From Sinorhizobium americanum (lineage in GTDB: Bacteria > Pseudomonadota > Alphaproteobacteria > Rhizobiales > Rhizobiaceae), in NCBI RefSeq assembly GCF_001651855.1, contig NZ_LNQC01000049.1, positions 124,001 to 188,000 on the forward strand: DNA of 64,000 nucleotides, read 5' to 3'. Of this stretch, positions 31,532 through 41,879 are shown piece by piece; the stretch's first letter is position 1, and each line of letters opens with the position of its first letter. The notes beneath the pieces were generated by a model, which ran no database searches, was not told the origin of the DNA, and was given only the letters and a program-made list of their open reading frames with translations. A program made the position numbers and the translations under genes.

Positions 31532-33305
31532 CGGCTTCCTTGAGCGCTACAGCAATGAGCTTTCGGCGCTGCGTCGACGCGCGGCGCGCTTTGCCGATGC
31601 TTTTCCCAAGATCGCCGGGCGGCTGCGCATGACCGAAGACGTCGCTGACGATCCGCATGTCGAGCGGCTTATTCAAAGCTTCGCCTATTCGGCCGCGCGC
31701 GTCAGACAGAAGCTCGACGACGAGTTCCCGGAGCTGACCGAGGGACTCCTGGAAACGCTCTACCCGCACTACCTCGCGCCATTACCATCGATGTGTATCG
31801 TCAGGTTCGAACCGGGGGAATCGCTGGCGTCGCTGCAGACCTTGCCGCGCCACACGGAAATCATCGCCGAGCCGGTGCGCGGCGAGTCCTGCCGGTTCCG
31901 CACCACCCAGGATGTCGAGGTGGCGCCGATCGAGATCGTCGCCGCGTCGCTGATAGGGCAACCGATCAGCGCGCCCGTAGCGCCCTTTGCGGGTACGGCA
32001 AGCTGCCTCCGGCTCTCCATCCGCACGCGCGACATGCGCCTCTCGCTGAGCGAGATCGGCCTCACGACGCTGCGGCTCCATATCGCTTCTCCCTGGCAGC
32101 AGGCCGTCTCGCTCTACGAATTGCTGGTCAACCACACGCTCGGGATCGCGCTTGCCCGTCACGCGGACGACACCGCACCGCTGTTCCTGCCGAAGTCGAA
32201 GTTGAAACCCGTGGGATTCGAGGCCGATCAGGCGATGCTGCCCTATCCAAGCTCGAGCTTCAGCGGCTATCGCCTGCTGACCGAGTTCTTCGCGATGCCG
32301 CGCAAGTTCCTGTTCCTCGATATCGACGGGCTCGACGCGTGGCGCGGCCACATCCTCGACGTCTTCATCTATCTCGAGGCCGGCGACAACAAGCTCGAAC
32401 GGACCGTCACGGCGAGGGATTTCGCCCTCAATGCCACCCCCGTCGTCAATCTGTTCGGGCAGACCTGCGAGCCGGTTCCGCTCGATGGCGCGCGCACCGA
32501 ATATCCGCTTCTGCCCGATGCGCGCCGCCAGACGACGCGCGAGATCTATGCGATCGAAAAGGTGCTGGTCACCGGATCGCAGGGACAGGAGGAGGTCTGC
32601 CAACCCTTTTTCGGCCGCAGCCAGCGCGGCGGGCCCGCCTCGGTCTACTGGCAGGCATGCCGCCGCTTCGACGAGGACGACGGCACCTCGGACATGGAGA
32701 TCGCTTTTGTCGATCGGGCGCGTGATGCGGCCGGCATCGTCGATGCAGTCGCCAGCGTCGATGCGATCTGCCTGAACCGCAACATCCCCGAGCAACTACC
32801 TTTTGGCGGCGGCCACCCTTACCTGCAGCTGGCCGTCGGCAGCGAAGCGGTGTCCTCGGTTCACGCGCTTCTGCCGCCGACCGCCTCGGTGAGGATGAGT
32901 CAGGAACAGGGCCGCCAATGGCGGCTGATGTCGCATCTGCTCCTGAACCACCTTTCGCTCTTCGACAACGAGGGCGCTGCGCTCAAGGACATTCTATCGC
33001 TTTACGCCTTTCGTGACAGTGCCGAAACGCGGCAGCTCGTCGACGCGATCGCCAAAATAAAGGCGCACGGCTCGGTCGCGCGGGTGAAGGGCGGCGGCAT
33101 GGTGCCGGGCACCGAGATCGCTCTCGAGTTCGACCCTGCCGCGATCGACCGGGCATCCGCCTATCTTTTCGGCGCCGTGCTTGATCGGTTCTTCGCGCTT
33201 TACACCTCGCTCAACAGCTTCACACGTCTCACCGTCTCGCTGAAGGGCCAGTCGGCACCGATCGCCCGCTGGCCGGCCCGTGCCGCCGAGCGACCGCTGC
33301 TCTAG
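31524..33305 (+). CDS. tssF: T6SS baseplate protein TssF (ImpG)
   Basis: 593 aa, full length. The signature N-terminus reads LERYSNELSALRRRAARFADAFPKIAGRL, DDPHVERLIQSFAYSAARV and DDEFPELTEGLLETLYPHYLAPLPSM (only part needed to recognise it). Overlaps tssE by 8 bp. Confidence 0.95.
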   Translation: MVDGFLERYSNELSALRRRAARFADAFPKIAGRLRMTEDVADDPHVERLIQSFAYSAARVRQKLDDEFPELTEGLLETLYPHYLAPLPSMCIVRFEPGESLASLQTLPRHTEIIAEPVRGESCRFRTTQDVEVAPIEIVAASLIGQPISAPVAPFAGTASCLRLSIRTRDMRLSLSEIGLTTLRLHIASPWQQAVSLYELLVNHTLGIALARHADDTAPLFLPKSKLKPVGFEADQAMLPYPSSSFSGYRLLTEFFAMPRKFLFLDIDGLDAWRGHILDVFIYLEAGDNKLERTVTARDFALNATPVVNLFGQTCEPVPLDGARTEYPLLPDARRQTTREIYAIEKVLVTGSQGQEEVCQPFFGRSQRGGPASVYWQACRRFDEDDGTSDMEIAFVDRARDAAGIVDAVASVDAICLNRNIPEQLPFGGGHPYLQLAVGSEAVSSVHALLPPTASVRMSQEQGRQWRLMSHLLLNHLSLFDNEGAALKDILSLYAFRDSAETRQLVDAIAKIKAHGSVARVKGGGMVPGTEIALEFDPAAIDRASAYLFGAVLDRFFALYTSLNSFTRLTVSLKGQSAPIARWPARAAERPLL

Positions 33306-33313
33306 GGGTCACC

Positions 33314-34333
33314 ATGGACACGCCTTCGCCGAAGACAGAAGCGCTTGCCGCACTGCTCGAGACCGATCCCGGCCGGTTCGAGCCGACAACGGCCTACCGG
33401 GTTGCCGAGCAGGCGGCCGACGGCGGCCTCGATGTCCGGGCGCATGCCGGCGTCTCGGTCGCGCCGCTGGCGGTCAGCCGTTTTCGCCGCAGGGAAGGCA
33501 AGGCTTCCGTCCAGAGCGGCCTGGCGGTGGTGACCGGGCCGGTCGGCTCGATGCCGCCCTTCTACAACGAACTGGTGATGCGCGAGGAGCGCAACCGGTC
33601 GCGCGCACTCGCAGCCTTCTTCGATCTCTTCAGCGCGCGCATCAGCGAACTCTTCGCGGCCGCCGGCGAGAAATACCGGATGGCTCGTCGCCTGCGCTGG
33701 AGCCGAGGCCGCGACGGCAACGCGTTCCTCACCAGCCTGTTCGCGCTGACCGGGTTCGGTACGGCCCGTCTGAAGGAAAGGAGCGGGTTCGATGACGATC
33801 TCATCCTGCGCTTCAGCGGCTTCTTCGCCGCCCGCACCCGCAACGCCGCCAATCTGCAGGCGATGCTTGCCGAATTCACCGGACTGCCGATCGAAATCGA
33901 CCAGTTCCGCGGCCGCTGGCTGCCGATCCCGCTCGAGGAACGCAGCCGGGTGCAGCCGGGGAACGGCCTGCAGCTCGGCGTCAACGCCTCGGCCGGCGCC
34001 TTCACACGCAATTTCAGCGGTAGCTTCCGCGTGGTGATCGGACCCGTCGACTATCCGGACTATCTGGCGCTGACGCCCGGAAGCCGAAGCCTGGCGGAGA
34101 TCTTCTCGCTGACGCGGCTCTACCTGGGAACGGGCCTCGATTTCGACATCCAGATCATCCTGAAGAAGGAGCAGATCCCTCAGTGCCGGCTCGGCGACCG
34201 CGACGAACCCGCCAGGCTCGGCTGGAACAGCTGGGCCCGGATTGCGCCCGCCGCGCGCGACAGCGGCGACGCGGTCATTCCCGAGCCGCGGCCGGTTAGC
34301 GGCAGCGGAAGGATGGTCGGCGATGCGGCTTGA
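33314..34333 (+). CDS. tssG: T6SS baseplate protein TssG (ImpH)
   Basis: 339 aa. Landmarks: SVAPLAVSRFRRREGKASVQ, GPVGSMPPFYNELVMREERN, AFFDLFSARI, LAEFTGLPIEIDQFRGRWLP. Forms the TssE-F-G wedge with its neighbours. Begins 8 bp after tssF and overlaps fha by 11 bp. Confidence 0.94.
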   Translation: MDTPSPKTEALAALLETDPGRFEPTTAYRVAEQAADGGLDVRAHAGVSVAPLAVSRFRRREGKASVQSGLAVVTGPVGSMPPFYNELVMREERNRSRALAAFFDLFSARISELFAAAGEKYRMARRLRWSRGRDGNAFLTSLFALTGFGTARLKERSGFDDDLILRFSGFFAARTRNAANLQAMLAEFTGLPIEIDQFRGRWLPIPLEERSRVQPGNGLQLGVNASAGAFTRNFSGSFRVVIGPVDYPDYLALTPGSRSLAEIFSLTRLYLGTGLDFDIQIILKKEQIPQCRLGDRDEPARLGWNSWARIAPAARDSGDAVIPEPRPVSGSGRMVGDAA

Positions 34334-35522
34334 ACTCAGGCAGATCGGCGGAGAACCGGTCCGCGCCGGTGCCGAGGGCTGGAGCTTCGAGCGAGGCCGC
34401 AGAACGCTCGGCCGCGGTGCGGATTGCGACTGGCAGACGACCGACCCCGGGCGGCTCGTTTCCAAGCTGCATTGTACCATCGAGCGCGACCGCGACGGCT
34501 TCATCCTGCGCGATCAAAGCGCCAATGGTTCGAGCGTCGACGGGATTACATTGCGCGAGGGCGATACGGCCCGCCTGCGCGACCAGTCGCGGATCGAGTT
34601 CGCTGGATGCGCCTTCACCGTCAGGATCAGCGGCGAAGCCGATCTCGAGCTCGACGATCCGGATGCGCGATTGGCGCTCAGCGACGAGCCGCTGACAATA
34701 TCGTCCATCCTCGCCGACATTGCGCCCGGCGGGCGCACGGGCAACGGAATTCTCGGCCGGCGCGACGCCGACGCATGGACGGATGTCGTCGGGTCGGGAA
34801 GGCTCGCGGCAGGCAAGCCGTCGCGCAATGTCGAGATCGGCTGGGACGGCCCGCCAGCGATCGAAACCGCCACAAGGCCGATCCTGCCCGACGACTGGAA
34901 CGACGATTTCGACAACAGCAACCGCTATGAGCACCAGGCCGCAACCCACGTGCCGGTACCGCTCTCGCGCCCGCGCCGGAAGCCGATGCTCGGGGCGGAA
35001 ATCGGCGAGACGGCCCCAGTGCCGGAAGAGACAGGGGCGGCGGCGTCCGTCCCCGTTGCGGCGGCATCTGTACCGCCCGCGCCCTCAGACATGCTGCGCC
35101 AGTTCGAACAATTGCTTGACCGGATGGGCGAGGCGATCGATGGCGCCTATTCAGCCTTCGATCTCGATCCGCCGGCGCCGGGCGAGGAAAGCGATTTCCT
35201 TGTCCACGATCGAGAGGATGCGCTGATCCGGCGCTTCAACGGTCTCATAGACTGCCAGGTCGAATTAAACGAACGGCTACAGCGGCTGGTGCGCGAAACA
35301 AGCCGGATGCTGGAGCCACGCACGCTCGAAGCCCGGGTCGACGCCGAACCGCGCAGGCTGCCCTGGCTGAGTGACCGCAGCTACTGGCAGGCCTACCGCG
35401 CTCACTTCGAAAAGGAGAACCGGCAGCTCTCGCTGCTCGAGCTCTTCCGCGACGCGATGCTCGAACATGGCGAGAGCCATCCGAACGCTGATACCACAGG
35501 AAGGACAGGTCCCAAGACATGA
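34323..35522 (+). CDS. fha: T6SS FHA-domain protein Fha (ImpI/TagH)
   Basis: 399 aa. The N-terminal FHA domain (about 20-100) retains the phosphothreonine-binding landmarks GRGADCDW, VSKLHCTI and NGSSVDG. A disordered Pro/Ala linker leads to the TagH C-terminal helical domain (from about 265: DMLRQFEQLLDRMGEAI, ALIRRFNGLIDCQ). In Agrobacterium Fha binds TssL phosphorylated at Thr14 by PpkA and so switches secretion on; all partners are in this operon. Start 34323 overlaps tssG; the frame to 34242 lies in tssG. Confidence 0.93.
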   Translation: MRLELRQIGGEPVRAGAEGWSFERGRRTLGRGADCDWQTTDPGRLVSKLHCTIERDRDGFILRDQSANGSSVDGITLREGDTARLRDQSRIEFAGCAFTVRISGEADLELDDPDARLALSDEPLTISSILADIAPGGRTGNGILGRRDADAWTDVVGSGRLAAGKPSRNVEIGWDGPPAIETATRPILPDDWNDDFDNSNRYEHQAATHVPVPLSRPRRKPMLGAEIGETAPVPEETGAAASVPVAAASVPPAPSDMLRQFEQLLDRMGEAIDGAYSAFDLDPPAPGEESDFLVHDREDALIRRFNGLIDCQVELNERLQRLVRETSRMLEPRTLEARVDAEPRRLPWLSDRSYWQAYRAHFEKENRQLSLLELFRDAMLEHGESHPNADTTGRTGPKT

Positions 35523-36859
35523 GAAACGAAAACCGGGTGGCCTGGAGCGAAGGAATGTTCCTTCGCGTGCAGCATTTCCAGCAATCAGATCGCTGGACGG
35601 AGCGGCTTGTGCGCACGGCGAGCCGCCACCTCAGCCCCTATCCCTGGGGAATTGCGGAAATCGGCGTCGATCGCAGCGCGCTGGCGATCGGCCAGTTCGC
35701 GTTGTCGAACTTGCGCGGCATCATGCCCGACGGCACCCCTTTCGAGGCGCCCGTCGATACCGACCTTCCGGCGCCGCTCGCCCTCGACGAGTCGACCCGC
35801 AACGCGATCGTCTATCTGGCGCTTCCCGCCCGCCAGCCCGGAAAGCCGGACATTGCGCTGAACGGCAGTGCCGGCCCCAATCACGTTCGCGTCGTTGCCA
35901 GCCATTACGAGGCGCCGGATGCCAATATCGACGCCGATTTCCTGGCGGAAATCGATGTCGGCCGCCTCAACCTGCGCTACCTCAAGACGGGTGACGACCT
36001 TTCCGGATACGATCTCATCGGCCTTGCCCGCATCATCGAGGTGCGCTCCGACAAGGCGGTGGTGCTCGACCCGGACTATATCGCGCCGAGCCTCACCTGC
36101 GCGGCCGTGTCGCGCCTCGGCGAACTGATCACCGAACTTCTCGGCATCGTGCGTCATCGGGCCGAGGCGATCGCCGAGCGGATCGGCGATCCGACCGTGC
36201 GCGGAACGGCCGAAGTCGGCGACTACTTCCTGCTGCAGATCCTTAACCGCGCCGACCCGATGCTCAAGCATATCTCCGTCAACGCGACCCGGCTGCATCC
36301 GATGGTCTTTTACGAAGAGTGCATCCGGCTTGCCGGCGAGCTGGCGACGTTTACGACGGACAGCAAGCGCGCCTCCGATTTTCCGCCCTACCGGCACGAT
36401 GATTTGAAAGCGACCTTTGCCGCGGTGTTCGACGACCTGCGCCGTTCGCTGTCGTCGGTGCTGGAGCAGGCGGCGGTGCTGATCGACCTTGTCGAGCGTC
36501 GCCACGGGGTGCGCGTCGGCACGATCAACGACCGTTCGCTGCTCGCCGATACCGGCTTCGTGCTCGCCGTGCGCGCCGACATGCCGGCGGAGGAGATCCG
36601 CCGGAAGCTGCCCGCGCAGATCAAGATCGGCCCGGTCGAGCGCATCGCCGACCTCGTCAATGTCGCCCTGGCCGGCATTCCGGTGCGGCCGCTGCCGGTG
36701 CTGCCGCGCCAGCTGCCCTACCGCTCGGGCACCGTCTATTTCGAACTCGACACCAGCAACCCGCTCTGGAAGCAGCTCGACACGTCGGGCGCCATCGCCC
36801 TGCATCTGGCCGGCGAATTTCCGGGCCTTGAAATGGAACTGTGGGCCCTAAGAGAATGA
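35519..36859 (+). CDS. tssK: T6SS baseplate-membrane linker TssK (ImpJ)
   Basis: 446 aa. Signature N-terminus NRVAWSEGMFLRVQHFQQSDR and conserved GDYFLLQILNRADPMLKH, LPYRSGTVYFELD near the end. Connects the TssEFG baseplate to TssL/TssM. ATGA overlaps at both its start (with fha) and its end (with tssL). Confidence 0.95.
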   Translation: MRNENRVAWSEGMFLRVQHFQQSDRWTERLVRTASRHLSPYPWGIAEIGVDRSALAIGQFALSNLRGIMPDGTPFEAPVDTDLPAPLALDESTRNAIVYLALPARQPGKPDIALNGSAGPNHVRVVASHYEAPDANIDADFLAEIDVGRLNLRYLKTGDDLSGYDLIGLARIIEVRSDKAVVLDPDYIAPSLTCAAVSRLGELITELLGIVRHRAEAIAERIGDPTVRGTAEVGDYFLLQILNRADPMLKHISVNATRLHPMVFYEECIRLAGELATFTTDSKRASDFPPYRHDDLKATFAAVFDDLRRSLSSVLEQAAVLIDLVERRHGVRVGTINDRSLLADTGFVLAVRADMPAEEIRRKLPAQIKIGPVERIADLVNVALAGIPVRPLPVLPRQLPYRSGTVYFELDTSNPLWKQLDTSGAIALHLAGEFPGLEMELWALRE

Positions 36860-38391
36860 CCAAGGAACGCTCTTCCTCCTGGCAGGACCTGCCCACCGTG
36901 GTCGAGATCACCGAGGCAGGCACCCGCAAGGCGAGATCCGCCCGCAAGATGGCGGAAATGCTCGACGACATCGTCGAATTCGACAGCGCCGGCGACATCG
37001 CCAGCCCGCCCTCGCCGCGCGGCTCTCCCGTGGCGTCACTGGTGGAAGCGTTTGATTTCGGCGGCGACGGCATTCCGACGCTGGTCAAGTCGGGCGCACC
37101 GCTCATCAATCTCGCCCATGCTCTGCGCCACGCCGACGTCCCACCGGACATCGACGAGCTCCGGCGGGCCGCCATCGGCGCGATCAATCGCTACGAGCGC
37201 GACCTTGCCGCCGCCCGCATCAGCCCCGAGCGGGCCCGCGCCGCCCACTACATCGTCTGCGCCACCGTCGATGACGTCATTCTCAGCAAGCCCTGGGGCG
37301 TGCGCGCCGGCTGGGCCCGATCCGGTCTCGTCTCCACCTTCCACATGGACGTGACCGGTGGCGACCGCGTCTTCGACCTGCTCGACCACTTCCACCAGAG
37401 CCCCGGCACCAACAAGGACCTGCTGCTCCTGATCTATCTCTGCCTGTCGCTGGCATTCGAGGGACGGACGCGCGTGTCGGACCGCGGCACGCTGGAACTC
37501 GGGCGCATCCGCGATAGCCTCTACAAGACCTTGCTCGGCCAGTACGGCGTGTTCGAACGGGAGTTGTCGCCGCACTGGCAAGGGGTCCAGGCGCGTCACA
37601 AGCCGTTGCGTACCTCGGTCGCCATGTGGACGCTGCTGGCGGCGCTGGTCCTTGCCCTGGCGCTCGGCTACATCCTCGTCACGTTTTCGCTGAATGGCCG
37701 CTCCGATGCCACCTTCGAGCGGCTCGCCAATCTGCCCCCGCATGAAACGCCGAGCCTGACGATCCAGGCACCGCCGGCGAAGGTCGAAGCACCCCGGGTC
37801 GTCGCGGCGCCGCCGAAGCCGCCGGAACCGGAACCGCCGGAGCCGCCACCGGCGCGGCCGCGAAGCCGCCTCGACAACCTTCTGGCCTTCCTGCAGCCTG
37901 AGGTGGATCGCAAGCTGGTGACGCTGTCGGATGCCGACGGCCGCCTGCTCGTCCGCATCAACAATTCGGGCCTGTTCGATGTCGGAAGCGCCGAGGTCAG
38001 CGGCGAGTTTCGCGGCCTGCTCGAGCGGATCGGCGGGGCGCTTGCCGCCGAGAGGTTCCGCGCAATCGTGATCGGCTACACGGACAATGTGCCGATCCGA
38101 ACGGTGCAATTCCCCTCGAACTGGCATCTTTCAGAAGCGCGCGCCAAGGCCGTCGGCGACATTCTCGCCGCCTATACGGGAACGGATGCGATCATCACCG
38201 ACGGACGCGCCGACAGCGATCCGATCGCCGGCAACGACACGCCGGAAGGCCGCGAGATGAACCGCCGCACCGAGATCCTGGTCCTGACCGATCCGGGCGA
38301 GCGGCTCGACGCGGCCCGCATCCCGTCGACGCATGCCACAAATGCGCCCGCCCAGGAAAACGGCACGCTCCCGGAAAATAGAACGCCATGA
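36856..38391 (+). CDS. tssL: T6SS membrane protein TssL (ImpK) with C-terminal OmpA-like domain
   Basis: 511 aa. DotU-like cytosolic domain (about 70-235: INRYERDLAAARISPERARAAHYIVCATVDDVIL shows the core), one TM (about 255-277), a Pro/Glu-rich linker (about 300-345) and a periplasmic OmpA-like peptidoglycan-binding domain (about 364-480, GYTDNVPI ... SEARAKAV ... GREMNRRTEI). With the start at 36856 (ATGA overlap with tssK), Thr falls at position 14 (DLPTVVEIT), matching the PpkA phosphosite known in Agrobacterium TssL. A GTG at 36841 is in frame but disfavoured. Confidence 0.95.
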   Translation: MTKERSSSWQDLPTVVEITEAGTRKARSARKMAEMLDDIVEFDSAGDIASPPSPRGSPVASLVEAFDFGGDGIPTLVKSGAPLINLAHALRHADVPPDIDELRRAAIGAINRYERDLAAARISPERARAAHYIVCATVDDVILSKPWGVRAGWARSGLVSTFHMDVTGGDRVFDLLDHFHQSPGTNKDLLLLIYLCLSLAFEGRTRVSDRGTLELGRIRDSLYKTLLGQYGVFERELSPHWQGVQARHKPLRTSVAMWTLLAALVLALALGYILVTFSLNGRSDATFERLANLPPHETPSLTIQAPPAKVEAPRVVAAPPKPPEPEPPEPPPARPRSRLDNLLAFLQPEVDRKLVTLSDADGRLLVRINNSGLFDVGSAEVSGEFRGLLERIGGALAAERFRAIVIGYTDNVPIRTVQFPSNWHLSEARAKAVGDILAAYTGTDAIITDGRADSDPIAGNDTPEGREMNRRTEILVLTDPGERLDAARIPSTHATNAPAQENGTLPENRTP

Positions 38392-41300
38392 ACCCCCTCA
38401 GCTATTTTTATACCCTCAGATCCTATGTCGATTCCTATGCGGGACTGCTGGGCCGAAGGTTTCTATCGATCATCTGGGTGGCGGCGATCTCAGTCGTCAT
38501 CTGGTTCTATGGCTACCTTCTCGCCATCGGCGACTTCAAGCCGTTGGCAAGCGTTAATGCCCGGCTCGTCGCCGTCGGCCTCGTGCTTGTCGCCTGGGCC
38601 GCCTATCTCGCCTATTCCTTCTACCAATCCCGCAAGCGCGATGCGGAACTCGTCGACGATCTCGCCAAGGATGCCGGTGCAGACGCCGCCGCCAGCCAGC
38701 AGGCAGAGGTCGCCGAGATCCACGGCCGCCTCAAGGAGGCGCTGGCACTGCTGAGGCGCGTCACTCGCAAGCGCTTCGGCTATATCTACGAACTACCCTG
38801 GTACGTGATCTTCGGCGCCGCCGGCTCCGGCAAGACGACGGCGCTTACCAATTCCGGACTGAAGTTCCCGCTCGGCGACGCCCTGGGCAGCAATTCGATC
38901 CAGGGCGTCGGCGGCACCCGGAACTGCAATTGGTGGTTCGCCGACGAGGCTATCATCATCGATACGGCTGGCCGCTATACGACCCAGGACGATCTCAACG
39001 GTGCGTCGAAGGCCGGCTGGGAGGGCTTCCTGAACCTGATGCGCAAGTACCGGCGGGCACAACCGGTCAACGGCGTGCTGGTGACGCTCTCGATCGCCGA
39101 TCTCAAGATCCGCGACCACGAGGCCCAGATGGAGGAAATCCGCGCCGTCCGCCAGCGACTGTCGGAACTCGACGGGCTCCTCGGGGCGCGCGTGCCGGTC
39201 TATGTCGTGCTCACCAAGGTGGACCTGCTCACGGGCTTCGTCGACTTCTTCGACGGCTTCAGCAAGACCGACCGCGAGCAGGTATGGGGCATGACATTCG
39301 GCCTAGAGGAGAGCTACCAGGCCGCCAGCCTGCCCGACCGCTTTCTGGAGGAATTCGCCCTTCTGCAGGAGCGCGTCGACGCGATGCTCATCGAACGCCT
39401 CCAGCAGGAGCCGGACGCCGAGTCGCGCGGCCGCATCTTCCGCTTTCCCGCCGAACTCGCAGCTCTCAAGGACCGGCTGCACGAGGTGCTCCAGGAACTG
39501 TGCTCCGGCTCTAAGCTGGTCGAGCCGCCCTTGTTGCGCGGGCTCTACCTCGCTTCCGGTACACAAACGTACGAAAAACCGGTCGCTTCACGCTTGAAGC
39601 GCAGCTATTTCCTCTCGCGCCTCTTCCGGGAGGTCATCTTCGCGGAAGCGTCGCTGGTGATGCGCGACCGGCGGCTTTCGCGCCGGCAGCTCCTGCTGCG
39701 CCGTGCCGCCTATGGAGCGGCGGCGGCAGTGCTTGTCGTCGTCCTCGGCAGTTGGGCGGCGACCTACTGGCGGAATCTCGACGCGCTCTCCGACGCGGAA
39801 CGGCGGCTGAACGCCTATGAGGAACTGGCGCGCGGCGTGTCCGTGCGCGACGTGTCGGATGCCGACTTCCTGCGCATCCTGCCGGCGCTCGATGAGCTCC
39901 GCAATGTGCCATCCGGTTTCGCCCAGGCCGGCTTCTGGCCGGTGAGCTTCGGCCTCGACCAGGAAAGCAAGCTCTCCGGGCGGCATCGTGACGCTTACCA
40001 GCGTGCGCTCACCGCACTGCTGCTGCCGCGCATGCTCGTGCAACTGCAAAAGGAGATAAAGGCCGGCGGCACCACGCTCCGGACCTTCAATGCCCTGAAG
40101 CTCTACGGCATGCTGGGAGGGCTAGGCCCGCTGGACCCAGAATTCGTCTCGCGCCAAAGCGAGGACATGTTCGCGGCGGCCTATCCGGGCGAGGGTCGCG
40201 CGCCGGCGCGACAGGCGCTGCTCGAACATGTGGCGGTCATGGCCGCGGGAACCCTGCCACCGATCGATCTCGACGAGCGTCTGATCGCGGAGGCCCGCGA
40301 GAAGATCGGCGCGCAGGGGCTGGCGAACCGGGCCTACGACATCCTCACCGATTACCGGCAGGCGCGCGCCTTGGACGGCTGGAACGCCGCCGACGCGCTC
40401 GGACCGTTGGGGGAACAGGTCTTCACGCGAAGCTCCAGGGCGCCGCTCCGCCAGGGGATTTCGGGCCTGTTCACCGCAAACGGCTATCGCACGGTCGTGC
40501 TGCCGCGCGTGACGGATGCGGCACGCGAGGCGCTCGACGAGCAATGGGTCCGCGGCGGAGCGGTCAGTCCGGCACCGCAGACCGTCGACGGCGTTGCCGA
40601 GGCAGCGCTGCAGCTTTATTTCGACGCCTTCCGGAAGCAGTGGGCAAGCCTGCTTTCCGACATCCGCGTCCGTCCATCGCAAACGCCGGCCGAGGCGACC
40701 GAGACGGCACGCATTCTCGCCAGCGACGCCAATCCGGTCGAGGCGGCGGCGAGGTCGATCGCTGCGGCGACGGACTTGCGGATGCCGACGGGCGCCGAGT
40801 TGGCCTCGGCAGCCGCCGGGTCGAATGGCGCGGTGACCGCGGCCTTAGCCAGCACCGCCAATGCGCCGGATCCCTATGTGGGTCTCCGGGCTGCACTCGC
40901 ACCGCCCCAGAACGCCGGTGCTGCGTCAGGCGAAAAGGAGCCGCCCCGCTCCCAGGTCCAGTCTCTGCGGCCGCTCCTGCAAATCCTTCACGGTCAGCTC
41001 TCGCGCGCCTCCACCGCTTCGGCGGAAATCGCACAGGTGTTCGACGCCGGCAGCCAATTGACGAGTGCCAACCAGGACCTGCTGCAGGCGGCCCGCGGCC
41101 TGCCGGCGCCGCTCGACGCCTGGATGGCCGGCGTCGCGGTCGACGTCGCCTCGCTCGCCGTGAAGACGGCACGCGCCCGCACCGACGATCTCTGGGCCGC
41201 CGAAGGCGCCAGCCTCTGCTCGGGCATCGTCTCTGGCCGCTATCCCTTCGACCGGAATTCCGCGCGCGACGTGCCGATGGGAGACTTCGTTCGCCTGTTC

Positions 41301-41867
41301 GGCCCGGAAGGCCTCTTCAAAACGTTCTTCAAGGAACGCCTCGAGGCTTTCGTCGACACCAGCTCAAGCCCCTGGGGATGGCGCGGCACCTTCGGCGCCG
41401 AGACCATTCCCAGCCCCGGCATCGCCGAATTTGAGAAGGCGGACAAGATTCGCCAGGCCTTCTTCCCGGCTTCCGCCACCGAAGCGTCGATTTCCATCCA
41501 AATCAAGCCGCTTTCGCTGTCGCAGTCCTCCAACGCCGTGATGATGGAGATCGGCGGCGAGCGGGTGGTCTATTACCACGGGCCGATCCAGGCAAAGTCG
41601 ATTTCCTGGCCATCGAGCCACGGCAGCAATGTCTCGCGCGTCGCTTTCCAGCCCGGCAGCTGGCAGCAGGCCACGACCGAAAGCGGTGACTGGTCGGCTT
41701 TCCGTCTCTTCGACCGGGCCGAACTGACGCAGGAGGGCGGCGATCTGTTCCGCGCACGCTTCGAAAACCATGGGCAGGTGGCGGAATTCGAGGTGCAGTT
41801 CGGTTCCGTGCTGAACCCCTTCCGGCTCCCGGCGCTGGCGGATTTCTCCTGCCCCGTGCAGTTCTGA
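38388..41867 (+). CDS. tssM: T6SS inner-membrane protein TssM (ImpL/IcmF)
   Basis: 1159 aa. TM1 about 28-47, TM2 about 60-79, a Walker A GAAGSGKTT at 143-151 followed by IIDTAGRYT, and a third TM at about 440-465, then a long periplasmic region (IcmF-related and DUF1215). An intact Walker A suggests an NTP-using TssM as described in Agrobacterium. A low-complexity Ala/Pro stretch (about 790-860) precedes the final domain. ATGA overlap with tssL. Confidence 0.95.
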   Translation: MNPLSYFYTLRSYVDSYAGLLGRRFLSIIWVAAISVVIWFYGYLLAIGDFKPLASVNARLVAVGLVLVAWAAYLAYSFYQSRKRDAELVDDLAKDAGADAAASQQAEVAEIHGRLKEALALLRRVTRKRFGYIYELPWYVIFGAAGSGKTTALTNSGLKFPLGDALGSNSIQGVGGTRNCNWWFADEAIIIDTAGRYTTQDDLNGASKAGWEGFLNLMRKYRRAQPVNGVLVTLSIADLKIRDHEAQMEEIRAVRQRLSELDGLLGARVPVYVVLTKVDLLTGFVDFFDGFSKTDREQVWGMTFGLEESYQAASLPDRFLEEFALLQERVDAMLIERLQQEPDAESRGRIFRFPAELAALKDRLHEVLQELCSGSKLVEPPLLRGLYLASGTQTYEKPVASRLKRSYFLSRLFREVIFAEASLVMRDRRLSRRQLLLRRAAYGAAAAVLVVVLGSWAATYWRNLDALSDAERRLNAYEELARGVSVRDVSDADFLRILPALDELRNVPSGFAQAGFWPVSFGLDQESKLSGRHRDAYQRALTALLLPRMLVQLQKEIKAGGTTLRTFNALKLYGMLGGLGPLDPEFVSRQSEDMFAAAYPGEGRAPARQALLEHVAVMAAGTLPPIDLDERLIAEAREKIGAQGLANRAYDILTDYRQARALDGWNAADALGPLGEQVFTRSSRAPLRQGISGLFTANGYRTVVLPRVTDAAREALDEQWVRGGAVSPAPQTVDGVAEAALQLYFDAFRKQWASLLSDIRVRPSQTPAEATETARILASDANPVEAAARSIAAATDLRMPTGAELASAAAGSNGAVTAALASTANAPDPYVGLRAALAPPQNAGAASGEKEPPRSQVQSLRPLLQILHGQLSRASTASAEIAQVFDAGSQLTSANQDLLQAARGLPAPLDAWMAGVAVDVASLAVKTARARTDDLWAAEGASLCSGIVSGRYPFDRNSARDVPMGDFVRLFGPEGLFKTFFKERLEAFVDTSSSPWGWRGTFGAETIPSPGIAEFEKADKIRQAFFPASATEASISIQIKPLSLSQSSNAVMMEIGGERVVYYHGPIQAKSISWPSSHGSNVSRVAFQPGSWQQATTESGDWSAFRLFDRAELTQEGGDLFRARFENHGQVAEFEVQFGSVLNPFRLPALADFSCPVQF

Positions 41868-41879
41868 GGGGACAGCCCA

